A stretch of 64,000 nucleotides of DNA from Owenia fusiformis (Eukaryota; Annelida; Polychaeta; Sabellida; Oweniidae): NCBI GenBank assembly GCA_903813345.2, contig CAIIXF020000006.1, forward strand, positions 15,072,348 through 15,136,347. The letters are read 5' to 3'. The notes under the pieces are model-generated. The model searched no databases. It saw only the letters and a list, made by a program, of their open reading frames with translations, and was not told where the DNA came from. Position numbers and translations under genes: made by a program. Numbering within the stretch: the first letter of the stretch is position 1; each line of letters begins with the position of its first letter. Shown piece after piece: positions 38,414-53,300 of this stretch.

Positions 38414-41400
38414 CTGGAAAAGATGAAATGTTAACATGAATTTAGTGGAGATGTCTTGTTATTAGTATATGAGGGGACGTGATGGGATAACACTACAGTG
38501 TTCACGAAACAAAGCTTGTGTGTTCACTATGCACAGCTTATGTGTTCACTATGGAAAGCTTATATATGTTCACTATACAAAGCTTATGTGTTCACTATGC
38601 ACAGCTTATGTGTTCACTATGGAAAGCTTATGTGTTCACTATGCAAAGCTTATGTGTTCACTATGCAAAGCTTATGTGTTCACTATACAAAGTTTATGTG
38701 TTCACTATACACTATACCATCAGCTTTATGTCACTTTATATGAGACTGCTGAAAATTAGTACACAGCCGAATTATCTCTTCCATGTCATGACTTTTTCTA
38801 AAAGCTGTAGCAGTTCTCATTTTATTTCAGGATAATCCTTCAATTTTTAAGGTTATCTAGTAAAAGATTTTAAAGTGGACGTCCTCTTTTTCAATTCTGA
38901 CAAATTTCTTCTATTTTTCAGAAATTACAATTAGGATAATAAGGGGAACGTGGATGCTTTTTGAAACGATCTCTTCCAACAGTTTACACACTCTGATCTG
39001 TGACTCTATTCCTTCTACTGTAATGGCTTAATAATAATTTCTGTACGGTACGTGAACACCCCCCCCCTTCCCCAATTTTTCCTGGCCCTTTCTGCAAGTA
39101 AGTCTACACGATTTATTAAAGATGAAATACTGAACGAGACCCTTCCTTTTGATGTACATACCCTGTCACTGTCAGCATGATCAAATAGATGAGCCACTTC
39201 ACCCTGTATGTGATCATAATCGTCAGGCATTATCCAGGCCTTGACCTCTGCTAAATCTAAGAACCCATTTTTGTCCTTATCACGCTCTTCTCTGAATGAC
39301 ACTCTCTCTTGGGCTACCCAGTCTGGTTCATCGGCGCCTTCGCCTCCTTCAACGTGGGAGTACATGTCACCTAGTAGAGTTAGTATAGGGATAAGTTAAC
39401 TTTCACATATTGATTTATTGTATTTTCCCAAATAAGGTTCTTGGCTCTTGAATTAAAGTGAGGCCTAAATATTTGTTATTCCTCATGAAAATTACCAATA
39501 CTTTAAAAATACCATCAGTAAATTGTCCAGTGGGAGTTTATTAGAAAACTTTCCTTGAGAAAATTTACTTGCAATAAATAAATCATATTCCAACAGGGCC
39601 AGCTTTTTCATTTTTGTTTTTGTTTCACCCAGACCTAATGAAAATTCATTTTGAATCAACTAAGGGCTATAAAAATACATTTTTGAGAAAATCTGGTAGT
39701 TTGCATTTTAAAAGTGACAATATACCATATTTTAATACCATGTAAAGGCAGGCCAGTATAAAAATATATATTATATACAGTCGCTGGGCTAACAATGGAT
39801 TTCTACTTGGGTAAGTGGAGAAAACTTTTACATTTTGAAAACAAACACAATCATATCTTTATGATAAACTATTTATTTTATTTTAAAATGTTACGATTCT
39901 TTTACGATACACTATTCAGTTCAACCAATAAAGATTAAAGAGAAAAAAGGATTTCAAAACTTTATAAAATGCTTTTTATAATATAACATGATAACTGATC
40001 AAGAATAGTATACACATGTTAATTTTCAATTAAACATAGAATGGCTCCAATTGAACCCTGAAACTTCTTCCAATTTCAATCTAAGACTAGTTCTACACTA
40101 TATCTACTATCTACAATTCAGCACTATAATTTAGCACAACCAAAAGCTTAGCACTACATTGTAGCACAACAAATGGCACAGCACTATAATGTAGCAAAAC
40201 CAAAAGCTCAGCACTATATGATTAATGGCTACAATTTACCTAAATATATAAATGATTTAAACATGGGACCTGATAAAACTGTTTAATGATAACATTATCA
40301 GCAGGTACTATACCATAGTATAGGGTGTCCAATAAGTCTCTTAACACTTTAAGAGATTTTGTATTATAATTGTAAGAAACTTTATGAACACCCTGTATTA
40401 TCTATGATAAGTCTAAGTACTAAGTTTGTTGAATAATTGGTGATATCTGGTGAGATAAAATAATTTATAATATTTCTGTAACTTGCATATAAAACGTTCT
40501 ACCCAACAATACAATGTACATGTACACAAAACTACTATTCAAGACAAGACTAGACTTATTGCTTATTTGTTCAAATAAAGTTTCAACATTAGTAAGTAAA
40601 CATTCAACTTTCCCAAACATCAAGAATGCTTAAACTTGGCATTTTCTTGGCAAATTAATTCCCAAATGTGGATTTCTAATTTGGATACAAACTAATTTCA
40701 ACTCCATCTATTTCAGTCATCTTGAAAAAATCTAGTCCAATTCATAATTTTTAGAATTACAAAATCTCAATTTGGTTAATATCATGAACTATTGCTTGCC
40801 TTTTGTCATTCTGATTCCTCGTAAAACCAAGATAGGCCAGTTCAAAATATCTGACTAGATATTTTTAAAACACATCTTATCACTAGTAAATGTGTGGTTT
40901 TAAAGCCGATAATGGATTTTTCAATTCTCAGTATTTTCAATTTACGGAACACAAGACATTAACTCACAAAATACATGCAAAATAACACAAAAAATATGGA
41001 TCTAATCTGATACTTGGAGGGCTTGTTCAGTTTTTCAGATTAAGTACATATTATATGCAGCAAAAGCAATATTCGGTAGTACATACATAATACTGAAAAA
41101 TATATATTAATTTTATGTCTACACTATTTGTATTACTTAATATTGTGAATTTGTACGTTTTAGCTCATACATATAAATTGCATTTATAGTTTAAATATTC
41201 AGATGATAACGGTTCTGAATAATATGTACATTTCCAAAACCCTGCCTTGAGTAAATAATTTCAGTACCTTAATGAAGAATGATATTATGTCAATTTAAAA
41301 TACTTTTTGATATGAGAATTCTTAAAATATTTTATGTATACAATTTATACAACATGTATTATTCTGCATATGTATTTTCAATCACACTTAGCTGCTTTTA

Positions 41401-44400
41401 GGCCACAGTGTTTAATTCTCCGATTCAAACAGTTTAAATATTGATGTATGAAACAAAACAAATCACAAGGCCTACATTGTATTGGACACACTGAATCAAA
41501 ATGATGATTTCCAGTACATTGTACTAATAAATACATGTTATTGATTTTAATTTAATGCACTATAACCACATGCATGTATTACTTGATCTATTGTACAATA
41601 GGAATCATTAAGCATTAGATAAGTACATATCTTTTTTTCATTAAATATTCCTAATTTAACCATTTAAAGCTCATTATATGTTTAACGTCGAATTTTCAGA
41701 GATACGAATCACCAATACAAATCACGATTGAAAATTGTGATCTACGACCATATTATAGTGACGGAGGTTTCTGGATTGAAAATTACATGTATTTCAATTT
41801 CCTGATTCTTTTCATGAAAAAGTTTATGCAAAATCAAGGATTGTATCATTTTATGAGTCATCTTTTTATGATCTATTACATTTGGTATTGTATAACATAA
41901 TACAAATCCCAATAAGAAAAATTATAAAGATTCTTTCACCCTCTGAATATTTTGGCCCACAACAGGACGTTGAACATATAATCAACTTTAAATGGCCTTC
42001 ATTCACTAGGATTTGTTCACTAATTCTACGTGTATAGCACCTCTCTGGTTAATATCCTCATTTTATAATTTAAAGTTGCTCTTAATACTCAGGTCCTATT
42101 GATATTGTTTGTGTTCTTAAAACCACTGTTTTGTCATGACTTAGGTTAATTTTTCTTTCAACAGTTGTGTGTTTCTATTTGTCTTTTGGCATCTACGGCT
42201 GTAAATTAGACTCTAGTGTCACTTTCCAAGTTAAAATTCATCGTGACGAGTCAAGGCTTCCCCAAAGTCTGTAGCTTGACTGCCGACAAAGACATCATAT
42301 TTGTCTAAAATTTCCTCCTTTGTGAGTTTACCATCCTGGAATAGAGAATTCAAATGCTGTTATTTACTTGGAAATGTTATGTATCAACTCAATTTAAAAT
42401 CTCATAACAAATTTGAAATTATTTACATTTTTTGGTATGATACTTAAGGATGTTCCCTGGTCAGATAGGAAAATATTCAATAGTATTTAACTTTTTCTCA
42501 AAAATGGTTTTCTGGGATTCTCACGGGCAACAAAGAATATTAAAACTTTAAAAACCATATGTTAGTGTGCTTTTTTCTGAGCAAGAGGCCTCTAAAGTGT
42601 CAATATTTGACAAAAGTGGGCGTGGCACTTTCTCATTGAAACCCATGTTAAAAATCAGGTTTTCACCCCAAAACACACTTTTGAATATTTAACTTTTTCT
42701 TAAACTCACAGAAACACTTAGTTATGCTATGTACTTCACATTTTTAAAAGAAAAATTAGGGGTTGGTGTTCATCGTTTTCAACTTCGTCCAGGGAACATC
42801 CTTAAAGGCTATACATAAATATTCAATTGAATTCAAATAACTTACATGTACACATATAAAGCATACACATTAAAATACATCTTATCTACATTAACTTACA
42901 TACCACTTTATTATTCAACACATAATAACCCTTAACCAACACTTAATTTATTACATATACATGTCAAAGAAGACTGGTGGTACTTAAACATAAGTAGTAT
43001 CTCATTTCTTTTTCTCATTATACAGGAAATAAATTTTCCAGAGCTGCAGACATACCGCATCTTCGTCAGATTCAGCGATGAGATGTCTAGCCTCAGCCTC
43101 AGAGTGGTCATAATCTGGGGGAATGATCCACTCTTTCACTTCGTCATGGTCCATATGACCATCCTTATCCTTATCACGGAAGCTTGTGAACTGTTCTCGT
43201 TCTGTTTTTACCCATTCTGGCTCTTCTTCATCCTCCCTGTTTGGCCACATATCACCTAGCAACAGCCAATCAGATTCAAGCTTATATAACCATAAACCAA
43301 TCACAAGAAAGCTTACATATAGGTTTATAACATATAAAATGCCCATCACCATGGTTTCAACACCCCAAATCCTCAGAATCCCTACAAGAATATCATAACT
43401 TTTATTAGGGACAAAAATAAGAAAAGTGGAACATGAAGTATACCTACAAAATATATATAGAACTGAATGACAATATATATTCTCAAGCATTTGTTTATAT
43501 ACAATGAGAATTGGATAACTTTAAGAAAATGTTTCACTAAAATCACTCACTTTTGACAAATATTTCATCTTTTCTAAAAATATATATTGCCTTCATGTTC
43601 CAAAGTGGAGGACAACATTTAGGACCAGCATCCACCAATACAACTTCTACAATATTTTGGGAGATTTCATCACCTTCAGGAGACAACATTCATGGGGACC
43701 CTTCTTCCTGGTGTACATATCTGTACCTACCCCATCTTTATCAGCGCTGTCAATAAGATGTGTAACTTCGCCCATGATATGATCATAATCATCAGGCATT
43801 ATCCAGTTTTTGACCTCTTCAAAATCTAGCAATCCATCCTTATTCTTATCATGGTCTTCTTTGAAGGCCTCTCTCTCTGATTCTACCCAGTCTGGTTCCT
43901 CAGTCCCTTCCTTGCTTGGATGCATGTCACCTAGTAGTGTTATTGTAGGGACAGTTTTGACATTGATTCTATATATTTTACAGTGAACATCATTCTGATG
44001 TTATCAATTGTGAAGAGGTACAAGTACATCACCTTATCATTTGTATTGAATAAACCTAAGCAGTTGGTACATTTCTACATCATTTATGTTACTCAGCATG
44101 CAAACATCATCAAAGAAAATGTGCAGCAGATACCTATCGCATTCTTCAATGGAACACAAAAAGAGACATGATACGCACATGGACATGACATGCACCAGTA
44201 ATAAAAAAAACTGCAGCCAATTGGCCAAAACTATTGGCAATCTTCACTTCTCTTCTTCACAAGGCCCAAGGGTGTGATGTACATTGTTTATATGATTAGA
44301 AGCCAATAGAGAAATAAGAAAAGCGAATGAGTAGAGAGGAGAAAAAGTTCATGATGCAATTCACTATAGAAACAGACAAAACACCTTTAAGTTCATGATG

Positions 44401-47400
44401 TAAATATCCCCTTTTCCTATCTTACATCTATTCTTGAACCATAAAATATACGCAAGTTCTCTCAATGATGGACATACAGTAAGAAGTGTGTAACAGTGAA
44501 TAGAGTATGAAAAGAACACCAGGATTAAATGGTATACTTTAGAAAGTATATGGGCTCTTGCGCCCAGTTATGTAGTGAAGAATCAAGCATGGTGAATAAA
44601 TTTTGAAAATTAAAAAAAATGTGTAATCCCCAATGTAATCACCAGGCTTTATTCTAATGAAAGCAAGAGGCAGAAATAACCAAGAATTCATATATGAACC
44701 TATCCCCATGGTTCTTAGGTTCATCTTTACATGGAGATAATTTCATCTCTGAATTCTGGGTTAATCTATCCAAAATGTTAATTTTCAAAGATTTGAATAG
44801 CCCATTGTTTTCATGCCTTTTCTCACTTTATAAGGCAAATGAATTTCCAGGAAGAGGAAATTTTTTTTCAAATTCCGAGAATCCGAGTGAGAGTGAGCGC
44901 AGTTGGCTCAATGCTAGAGTATTCCTTCACGTAAAGAAAAGTATTTTTGACAACAGTTGGGTCAAACTGGAAATTGAATAGAGTTTTATGATGCATTTTA
45001 TCCCCTAGAACTCCAGTTCAAATGACTTGCTATAAGAAGTACATTTCAGTTAATTCATGCCATTAAGATATACCCATGCATATATTTTATTTCATATCTT
45101 TTCATTAAACGCATACAAATATTACATAGAGCAAGAGTTGACAGACAAAAAGTGCCAATATGCCCATCATAGCTATAATAGAGAATCAGACAAAAACTGG
45201 TAAAATTTGAAAAATCTAGATAGTTTCAAAGAGGTAGTTCCATTCTTGCAATCTCTACTGAGAATATATAAGTCACCTTACAGAATAAAGAATTACAACT
45301 TCGTAAAAGTATGAAGAAGAATCAATACATGAACAATGTGTTATTAGTACATCCTTTTTCTATGCTACAAATCATCCAACCTGATCAAATTATAAACACC
45401 ATATATGTACATATTGCATTAATATTTTAATAATAAGTTTGTCTCGAAAATGTACAATTTGAGACTTTATTATCAGTAACACAATAAAACACCTAATTCT
45501 AATTAGTTAGTGAAAGAGGTTGACAATTTACCTAGTCTCATTCTGACTACTAACAGGATGATCGTTAATGTGTACCCAGGCCCATAGCCAAGGAGTCCTT
45601 TCAAAATAATGCAGTTTTCACGTTTCTAAGCATTTTTCATGTGATTTTGGGCCAAATTTGTCAAGGTGAACCCCCCTGAAGTTTTTCTGAAAAGTGAACC
45701 CATGCCCTTGGTAAAAGCTGGCTATGGGCCTGGTACCAATTCAATTGACAGCTAAGTAAATTGTATTTTCTCTTCTAAACCCTTCAATTGGTTTCATTTA
45801 TAACTGAGGTATATAATATATCCTGTCCACCTCTGGTGAGGTCAACAATTGTATACTGCAGTGTCGCTTGTATAATAAATGCGTACTTACCTATATATTC
45901 TGCTAAGCTAATTTTTCCATCTTTATCTTTGTCAATATCTTCTATGGTTTCCTGGGAATAGAAGAAACAAATGTTTAATTTTTGAAAAAATGTTAAACAT
46001 AAATAAATCTTAAACAAAGTGTCCTGTATGTGTAGTGAGGGAAATGGTTCACAAGAGACTGAGTCAGTTTGGTAAAAATTAAAATGAATGAATTTATATT
46101 AAGTGTTCAGATTTGAGTTAATTTCTTAAAGCAAATAAAATTATGGACAATTTTTGGTTGCAACTATAATACTGTTATAGTCTTTTAAAATCTCCTGGTA
46201 GCAAGACTAATAAGATCTGAGATTACTTTTCTTTTTTAATTTTTGTTATAAAAAGAGATGCATACCTCAACAACAATATCTCTCATGTGTGGTGCTTCTT
46301 CTGGGTGCAAGAAATCAGCAAATTCCTCCTGGTCTAAAGCTCCATCACCATTTTTGTCAGCCCTCTCAAATCGTCGCTCATCTCTTTTGATCATATCTTT
46401 ATAATTGTAAGATTCACTGTCTTCTTCTGCATTCATGTCTTGGTCTAGAATTGATTAGAAAGTTCATAGTGAATGACATTGTATATTGATATTGTGTTGA
46501 ATTGGTTGTCTACATTTTTGGTTGATTCATATAAGTATGGAGTCTTACACCTGTTGATGTTTGTACAGTAACATTGTCCAATTGTAATCCTAAGATACAA
46601 AGCCTTTGTGCATGGGCATTAACTTTAATTAAAGAAATCACATCAAAGGCGGTATATTGAAAGGAGTGATATGTGACAAGTAGTCATAAAAGCATTTAGT
46701 CACAATTGAACTAATTCCTTGCTTCGGTTGCATATACAGTAAAACCTGTCTCATCCTAACACCACTCAGACCAGGCAAAAGTGTTCAGATTGACAGGTGC
46801 TCATATTTCAAGGATTTTTTATACATGAGTCAATGATAGCGTATAAAATTGGAACTAAAAAACTTCACATTAAGAGGTGTTCAGATTAGAGAGGTGTTCA
46901 TATATATACAGGTTCCACTGCACTAGCAATCACAAAGATGCTTTGTAATTACTCTGACAGTGAGCTCCTGTAGCAGATATTATGAGTTGTTGAATGATTT
47001 GAAGCGCAATACAGGTAATCTCCTCGAGAAATTCCGTATTGGAACGAGACAAAGTAAAGTGCCATACAGAATATCGAGACATCTAATATATCCTGTATTG
47101 CACTTCAAATCATTCTATAACGTTTTTATTGTGTGATCCTCTGTATTGAGAATGTCCCCTCCGTACCAATATTTTCTGTATTGCGACAGAGATGATCAAT
47201 GGGGACAATCTCAGTAGCAATACAGATTGGTACGGCACAAGAACTGACCAATTAGAAGGCTTCATTTTACAGATCATACGATAATAGCCTAAATAGCACA
47301 AATTAATTGGGTACTAATTGCAATATACAGTTTTTCATCATTTTAACTACTGACAATTTGAAGTCCTGGTACTCATGAGTCCTGAGACATCATATTTAAA

Positions 47401-50317
47401 ATCTGGAAATGAGCTTAATAACCATCTCCAAAGTCTGGGTTTTTCGCAGTTAATTGACCAACCAACTCGCGTCACAAATAGAAGCCAATCCTGCATTGAT
47501 CTTCTTATTACTAATCAACCAAATCTTATATCCTCTTCAAATGTTACACCTCCAATCGGAAATACTGACCACAGCACTCTAGTCTGTACCTCATTTATTG
47601 GTACAGTAAAGGAACTGCCATACATTTGGTCATATTCCGAGGCTGATGTTCAAAATATCAACGACTCAATTAGAAATTCAAAACTTGATCAACTTATTGA
47701 AAATTCATATGATATGGACATGTTATGTGATCAATTTACTAACCAACTCTACCAAATATTTACTAATACCATTCCAAATAAACTTATAAAGGTCCGGAGC
47801 AATGATAAACCATGGTTCAAGCCTCACATTAAAACACTAATTAATAAACGGAATCGTCTACATTTCAAATACCGCCACAACAACAATCAAGAACGCTATC
47901 AAAAGTACATTGACCAGTGTGATATTGTTAACGAGGAAATAACAAAGGCCAAACTTGAGTATGAATCACACATGTATGAGAAATTAAACTCCCTTAAATA
48001 TGGCAGCAAGTCTTACTGGTCGGTCATATCTAAACTTTTATTCAAAACTAAAGTTGTTAGGATTCCTATTTTGACCAACCAAAACGGCTCTTCTATACTC
48101 ACCAGCACAGAAAAGGCTAATTTATTTCTTGACCATTTCATCAAAAATTTTCATTCTGATCATAACATAGATACAGACAGTGTTCAATTTGACCTTAGAA
48201 CTGATTCTTTTTTAAATATCCTTTCAACAAATGACAGAGAGATTTATGAAATTCTTTTATCACTCGATGTTAGCAAAGCTTTAGGTCCTGACAAACTAAG
48301 TAATAAAATGCTCAAGTTAGCAGCCCCATCTTTATCAAAATTATTTTCAAAATTTCTCAATAAGATGTTTGAAATGAGAAAATTTCCTAATTCCTGGAAA
48401 CTAGGGAATATTATCCCATGCCATAAAAAAAGTGACAAAAATCTTGTTTCTAATTACCGTCCAATAACTCTATTAAGCTGCCTTTCAAAGGTAGCCGAGA
48501 GAGTTATTTTTAAAAGGATGTTTGACCATTTGCTAACAAACAATCTTCTATTTAATTTTCAAAGTGGATTTCTCCCAGGTCACAGTACACAACACCAACT
48601 ACTAAGTATTCTTGATTTTTTAACTTCTAATATGGATAATGGTAATGATGTTCGTGCAGTCTTTCTTGATATATCGGCCGCCTTCGATACTTTACCCCAT
48701 AAGCTATTATTTAAGAAGCTACATGCATACGGTTTTGGTCCAAATATAATGCTACTTATTGAATCTTATCTTACCAATCGAAAAGTAAGAGTGCTTATTG
48801 ACGGTCACGAGTCTCCATGGTCAGCCAGCGACTATATCAATTCGGGAGTTCCCCAGGGGTCCATCTTAGGACCTCTGCTATTCTTAGTTTACATAAACGA
48901 TTTACCTGATGATATTTTAAGCAAGTGTTTTCTGTATGCAGATGACACTTCTCTTTATCAGCCCTTCAGCCATGATAATATGCCTGAATGTATAAACACC
49001 CTCCAATCTGATCTAAATTCTATAAACAATTGGTCTGATAAATGGCAATTAAAATTCAAACCCTCTAAAAGTGATGATCTGACATTTAGTAGTCCAAAAA
49101 AGAATGAAATAATAACCCCTGACCTAAAATTGGGAACTGAATCCATACCTAGGTGTGCTTCGCATAAACACCTTGGCTTTATCCTTGACTCTAAATTATC
49201 TTTCAATTTCCACATTACTCATCTTGCAAAGAAAATTGATAAGCTTTTAAATCTACTTAAAGCATTAAGTAAAAAACTTAGTGGAAACCATCTAAATCTT
49301 ATGTTCAAATCTTTTATCTTACCACATTTTGATTTCTGCGACATCCTCTATGGATGTGCAGATATTTCCAAATTAAAACGCATTGACCAACTCTACTACA
49401 AGGCAGCTCTGATTTGTAGTGGAACTATTCATGGGTCATCTTCTGAAAAGGTGCTCAATATTCTAAATTGGCCTAAACTAGAGATGAGGAGGAAGTTTCA
49501 TCGACTAACCCTCATGTTCAATGTCCAAAATCAGAAAGTTCCTTCATATGTTCAAAACATATTTGATAAATATAAGAGACAACAACCTCCTCTCTATTTG
49601 AGAAATCCAACTGAATTTGTCTTGCCCGCTAAAAGATCTGTGATATTAAAGAAAACATGCATTTTTACTGCTATCTCAGAATGGAACAAACTACCCCAAC
49701 AACTCCAAGAGATAGACAATTTAGGTACTTTCAAATCTAAATTGACACTTCTCATTTATCCAGAACCTATCATATCATCTACCTCATTGCATTTACCTAG
49801 ACCAGAGGAAATCAGTCTTAATAGGACTAGAGTCGACTTGATTTTTCAATCTCATTTTCATGCCCACAACTTTACTCTAGCTGATACACCAAAATGTAAG
49901 TGTGGATTCAAAAGTGAAACATCCAAGCATGTCATCTTTAACTGCAGACTCCGTAGGACCCTCCTAACTGACTTCGAAATTAAACTAAATAACCTTGAAA
50001 TCCAATATAAAAAGAATTTTAAGACCCAACAAGAGAAATTGAATTTCTTTCTTTTTGGCAGCTCAAAACTTAACTACGCTACAAACATAACTGTTCTTGA
50101 AACTAGTGCCTCTTTTCTCCAGAAGTGTGTAAGTGTCTGAGTGTTAGCAGCAATTATCAAACCTTCTATGCTTAATTTATTCACCAATTTGCTTCACCAA
50201 TTCGATTGTTTTTTGAAATAAAATTTTATAATTAACCCTGCGACTTATAATGTTAAACAAAGTCGCCTTTTTGGAAATTTTCTTTTTACATATATTATTG
50301 TATTAAATAAAACATGA

Positions 50318-50369
<52 letters not shown>

Positions 50370-53300
50370 TTAAAACACTAGAAATACACTGCTAGACGTA
50401 CTAGCGAGGTTATTTCTTGTGTTACGTTCCACCAACTAAAACTTTTTTCAGAAACTGATAGCAAGCACCTTATGCTCAATTTAAACCCAAAAGTCCAGTA
50501 TGCACAGAATAGAACCTTCCCCCTTGCAGAACAGCAACATATATTACACATAACACACTAACATAAACAGATAATATGATCCCTTTCTCTTCCACTGTAC
50601 CCCTACGAATAATTTTTACCATAACCAGACTTAAACCACAAGAATACATTGAGATATTTTCTATCTCATACAAAAAGACACTTCCTACACGGAGACACCT
50701 TCTACATGAAGACATCTACACAGAGACACATCATACACAGAAGCACCTCATAACCAGAGACACCTCATAAACAGAGACACCTCATGTAGAAAACCCTCCT
50801 ATATAGATACACCACTCAGTCCATAAAGATTATATAAGGAGAGAACTCATGTGTAGAGATACCTCCTAAATAGTGGTACCTCCCACATCGACAATAGACA
50901 TGTACTTAAAACATTACCATAGTTCAGCTTATTTTCCCACCTTAGCCCAATTTTCTGGCATTAACGTTTTGAGTTTTAACTACATGTCTGTCAACTACAC
51001 GTCTCTCTTCATTGTATCACAACATTTATTTTGCTTAAGAAAACCTCAAGTCCCATGCCTATAACACATTTTCATTACTCTCTTCAATCGGATCATCATC
51101 CTTCCTAACATATGTGCCTTTGTATTTAGCCCATTCATCTCCATAATTATTCTCCATGTAAATGTCCTTGGTTATTAGAGTCTCTGTTCTTCCCTCCATC
51201 ATGCCCTTCCACTCTTCTCTGGTATTTATCATATCAGACATACGTGACACATGCCTAATCCACGCATCTAACTCGCTTACATTGACAAATCCATCAGAAT
51301 CTTTGTCTATTTTATTTGTTATGATATCACTGCAATGAAGTGAGTAATAATATAAGGTGAGAAAATGAAGATTTTAAAGTTGTTTAAGCAAGACAGGACA
51401 TCTGGAAGCCAAATTTACAAGCATTGTATGATCATGTAAAATATTTTGGAGAATACATGTATTATAATACATAGAAGACAGAAAGCAAACAGTTGAGCCT
51501 TCAATGACCCGCTTGCTCTTAGCAAAGTGACTGTACAATTCTACTTCAAAGAGAGAACAAACTGACAGCTCATTTTACAACGTATTAGACAAGAAGACAT
51601 TAAATATTTCTAGCTAGATGCCATTCCTCAGCATACAGTTATACCACTGGGACAGATTGAAGAACCCCATCACATCCAATTATATACAACAATGCACTGT
51701 CATTTAACCAGCCCTGTTACAAATATATACAGTTTTTAAGTCAGACATATAGTACAGCAACACAACACTCAAATAAAATGCAAATATATTTCAGAGGTGC
51801 ATTTCTTTTAATGTTTCAAGAGGCATATGCTAATTCTAGCTAGACATCCCGAAAAATCACCAAAACAACAGCAAAAGCCTTACCATCTAAGAAGCCATAA
51901 GTTCTCTTTTTGTAAGCTTCCCAGACAAGCTTATTATCGGCAAGTTCACTTTGAAGCTCTTTCCACTGTTTATCTGCATCATTTTGAATGTAGCGATTTT
52001 GAACATATTTGATCCAGACTTTCAGTTCATCTTCTGTGACGAGGCCATCATTATCTTTATCAATCTTTTCTACAATTTTGCTGCAATGTGATTTACAACA
52101 TTCAATAGACCGGTTTTAAGTAGATATGTATAGAAACAGAAACATGTCAATTAGGGGTACCACAAGAAATGATATACAATAGTGATGCATCATTGCTCCC
52201 ATCATTTGAAGCACCTTGTGAGAGTTGTATAGGTACCGATGATCCATGTATTGTGATACCCCTAATGTCAACTTATGCTTATAAAATGTCCTGTTGGCCT
52301 TTTTTGTTTCAAAAATAATATTTCTAGTGTCTTTTCTTCTAGTTTTATGTGTACTTGAGCATGTCATTTCTTTATTTTTGAAATTTCTAAGACTTCCATA
52401 TTTTGGATATGACTTTCAAGACATTTCATATTCATAACCATCCTTTCCTTCATAAAATGCCCACATTTATATAGTTACATACATGTACATTTATTTTTAA
52501 GTTAAACGAACACTAAACGAGCAGTTTCAGAATTCCACCACCTTAAAACCTCAAGAAACCACAAATACACACAAAGAGAATATGTACATGGACATGTTTC
52601 ATAAGTTTTTTCAATTGTTATATATCTGTCAGCAATTGATTTACCTCAGAGATCTACAAAATATTTGTACCGTAGTTTTGAGAGAAAATAGAAGAAAACC
52701 TTGAACCAATTTCTTTAATCTCCAATTTCACCTACCCAAGTCTCATTTTGCTCTCTTCTGGTGTGAGTTCATCAAATGATTTTGCTTCCTCCTTCCCAAG
52801 GAATGCTTCATGATCATAGTCTGGGTTGTGTTCATCATCTGGATTGTGTTCTACATCACTGAGATCCTATATAAGATAACAATACATGTATACATGTATA
52901 TTATGACATGTATATTTTGATAACATATAATTCATTAACCTTTTGCAGGATAGCTTAGGGATGCATGAAGGATATAAGTAAATATTGTAAAATTTTTCAG
53001 GCACACAACTTCTACAATTTTATTTTTATCTTATTTTATTTGAGATTTAAAATTTTTAAAAACACAGTTCAATGAATCAATATTGATCATTTTATCACTG
53101 GCATTTTGATACAAATCTTGTTTATTTGAGATTTAAATTTTAAAAATACACTTCATTATAAAATATTGATTCTAAAAAATACCCTGATGCGTCATTGTGA
53201 ATTTGCAACTTTTAAAAAAATTAAGAATCATTAAATGGGGAATTACCATATGTTTTAATACTTTGGTGAAATAATTTTGATTTTAGAAATCCCACCCTTG

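Noticed and set aside
38500-38712. CRISPR-like regular repeats
   Set aside because: Head-to-tail 22-bp units without unique spacers, in an animal genome.
38469-38835. Three overlapping frames encoding repeats such as [10 protein letters not shown]
   Set aside because: Artefact of a 22-bp minisatellite with no stop codon in any forward frame.
43002-43490. 162-codon frame as a stand-alone EF-hand gene
   Set aside because: Only the part at 43056-43255 is calumenin-like; the rest reads through intron on both sides of good splice sites.
50476-50770. Frames on both strands near the LINE tail
   Set aside because: They overlap an imperfect GAGACACCTCATA minisatellite and show no domain.
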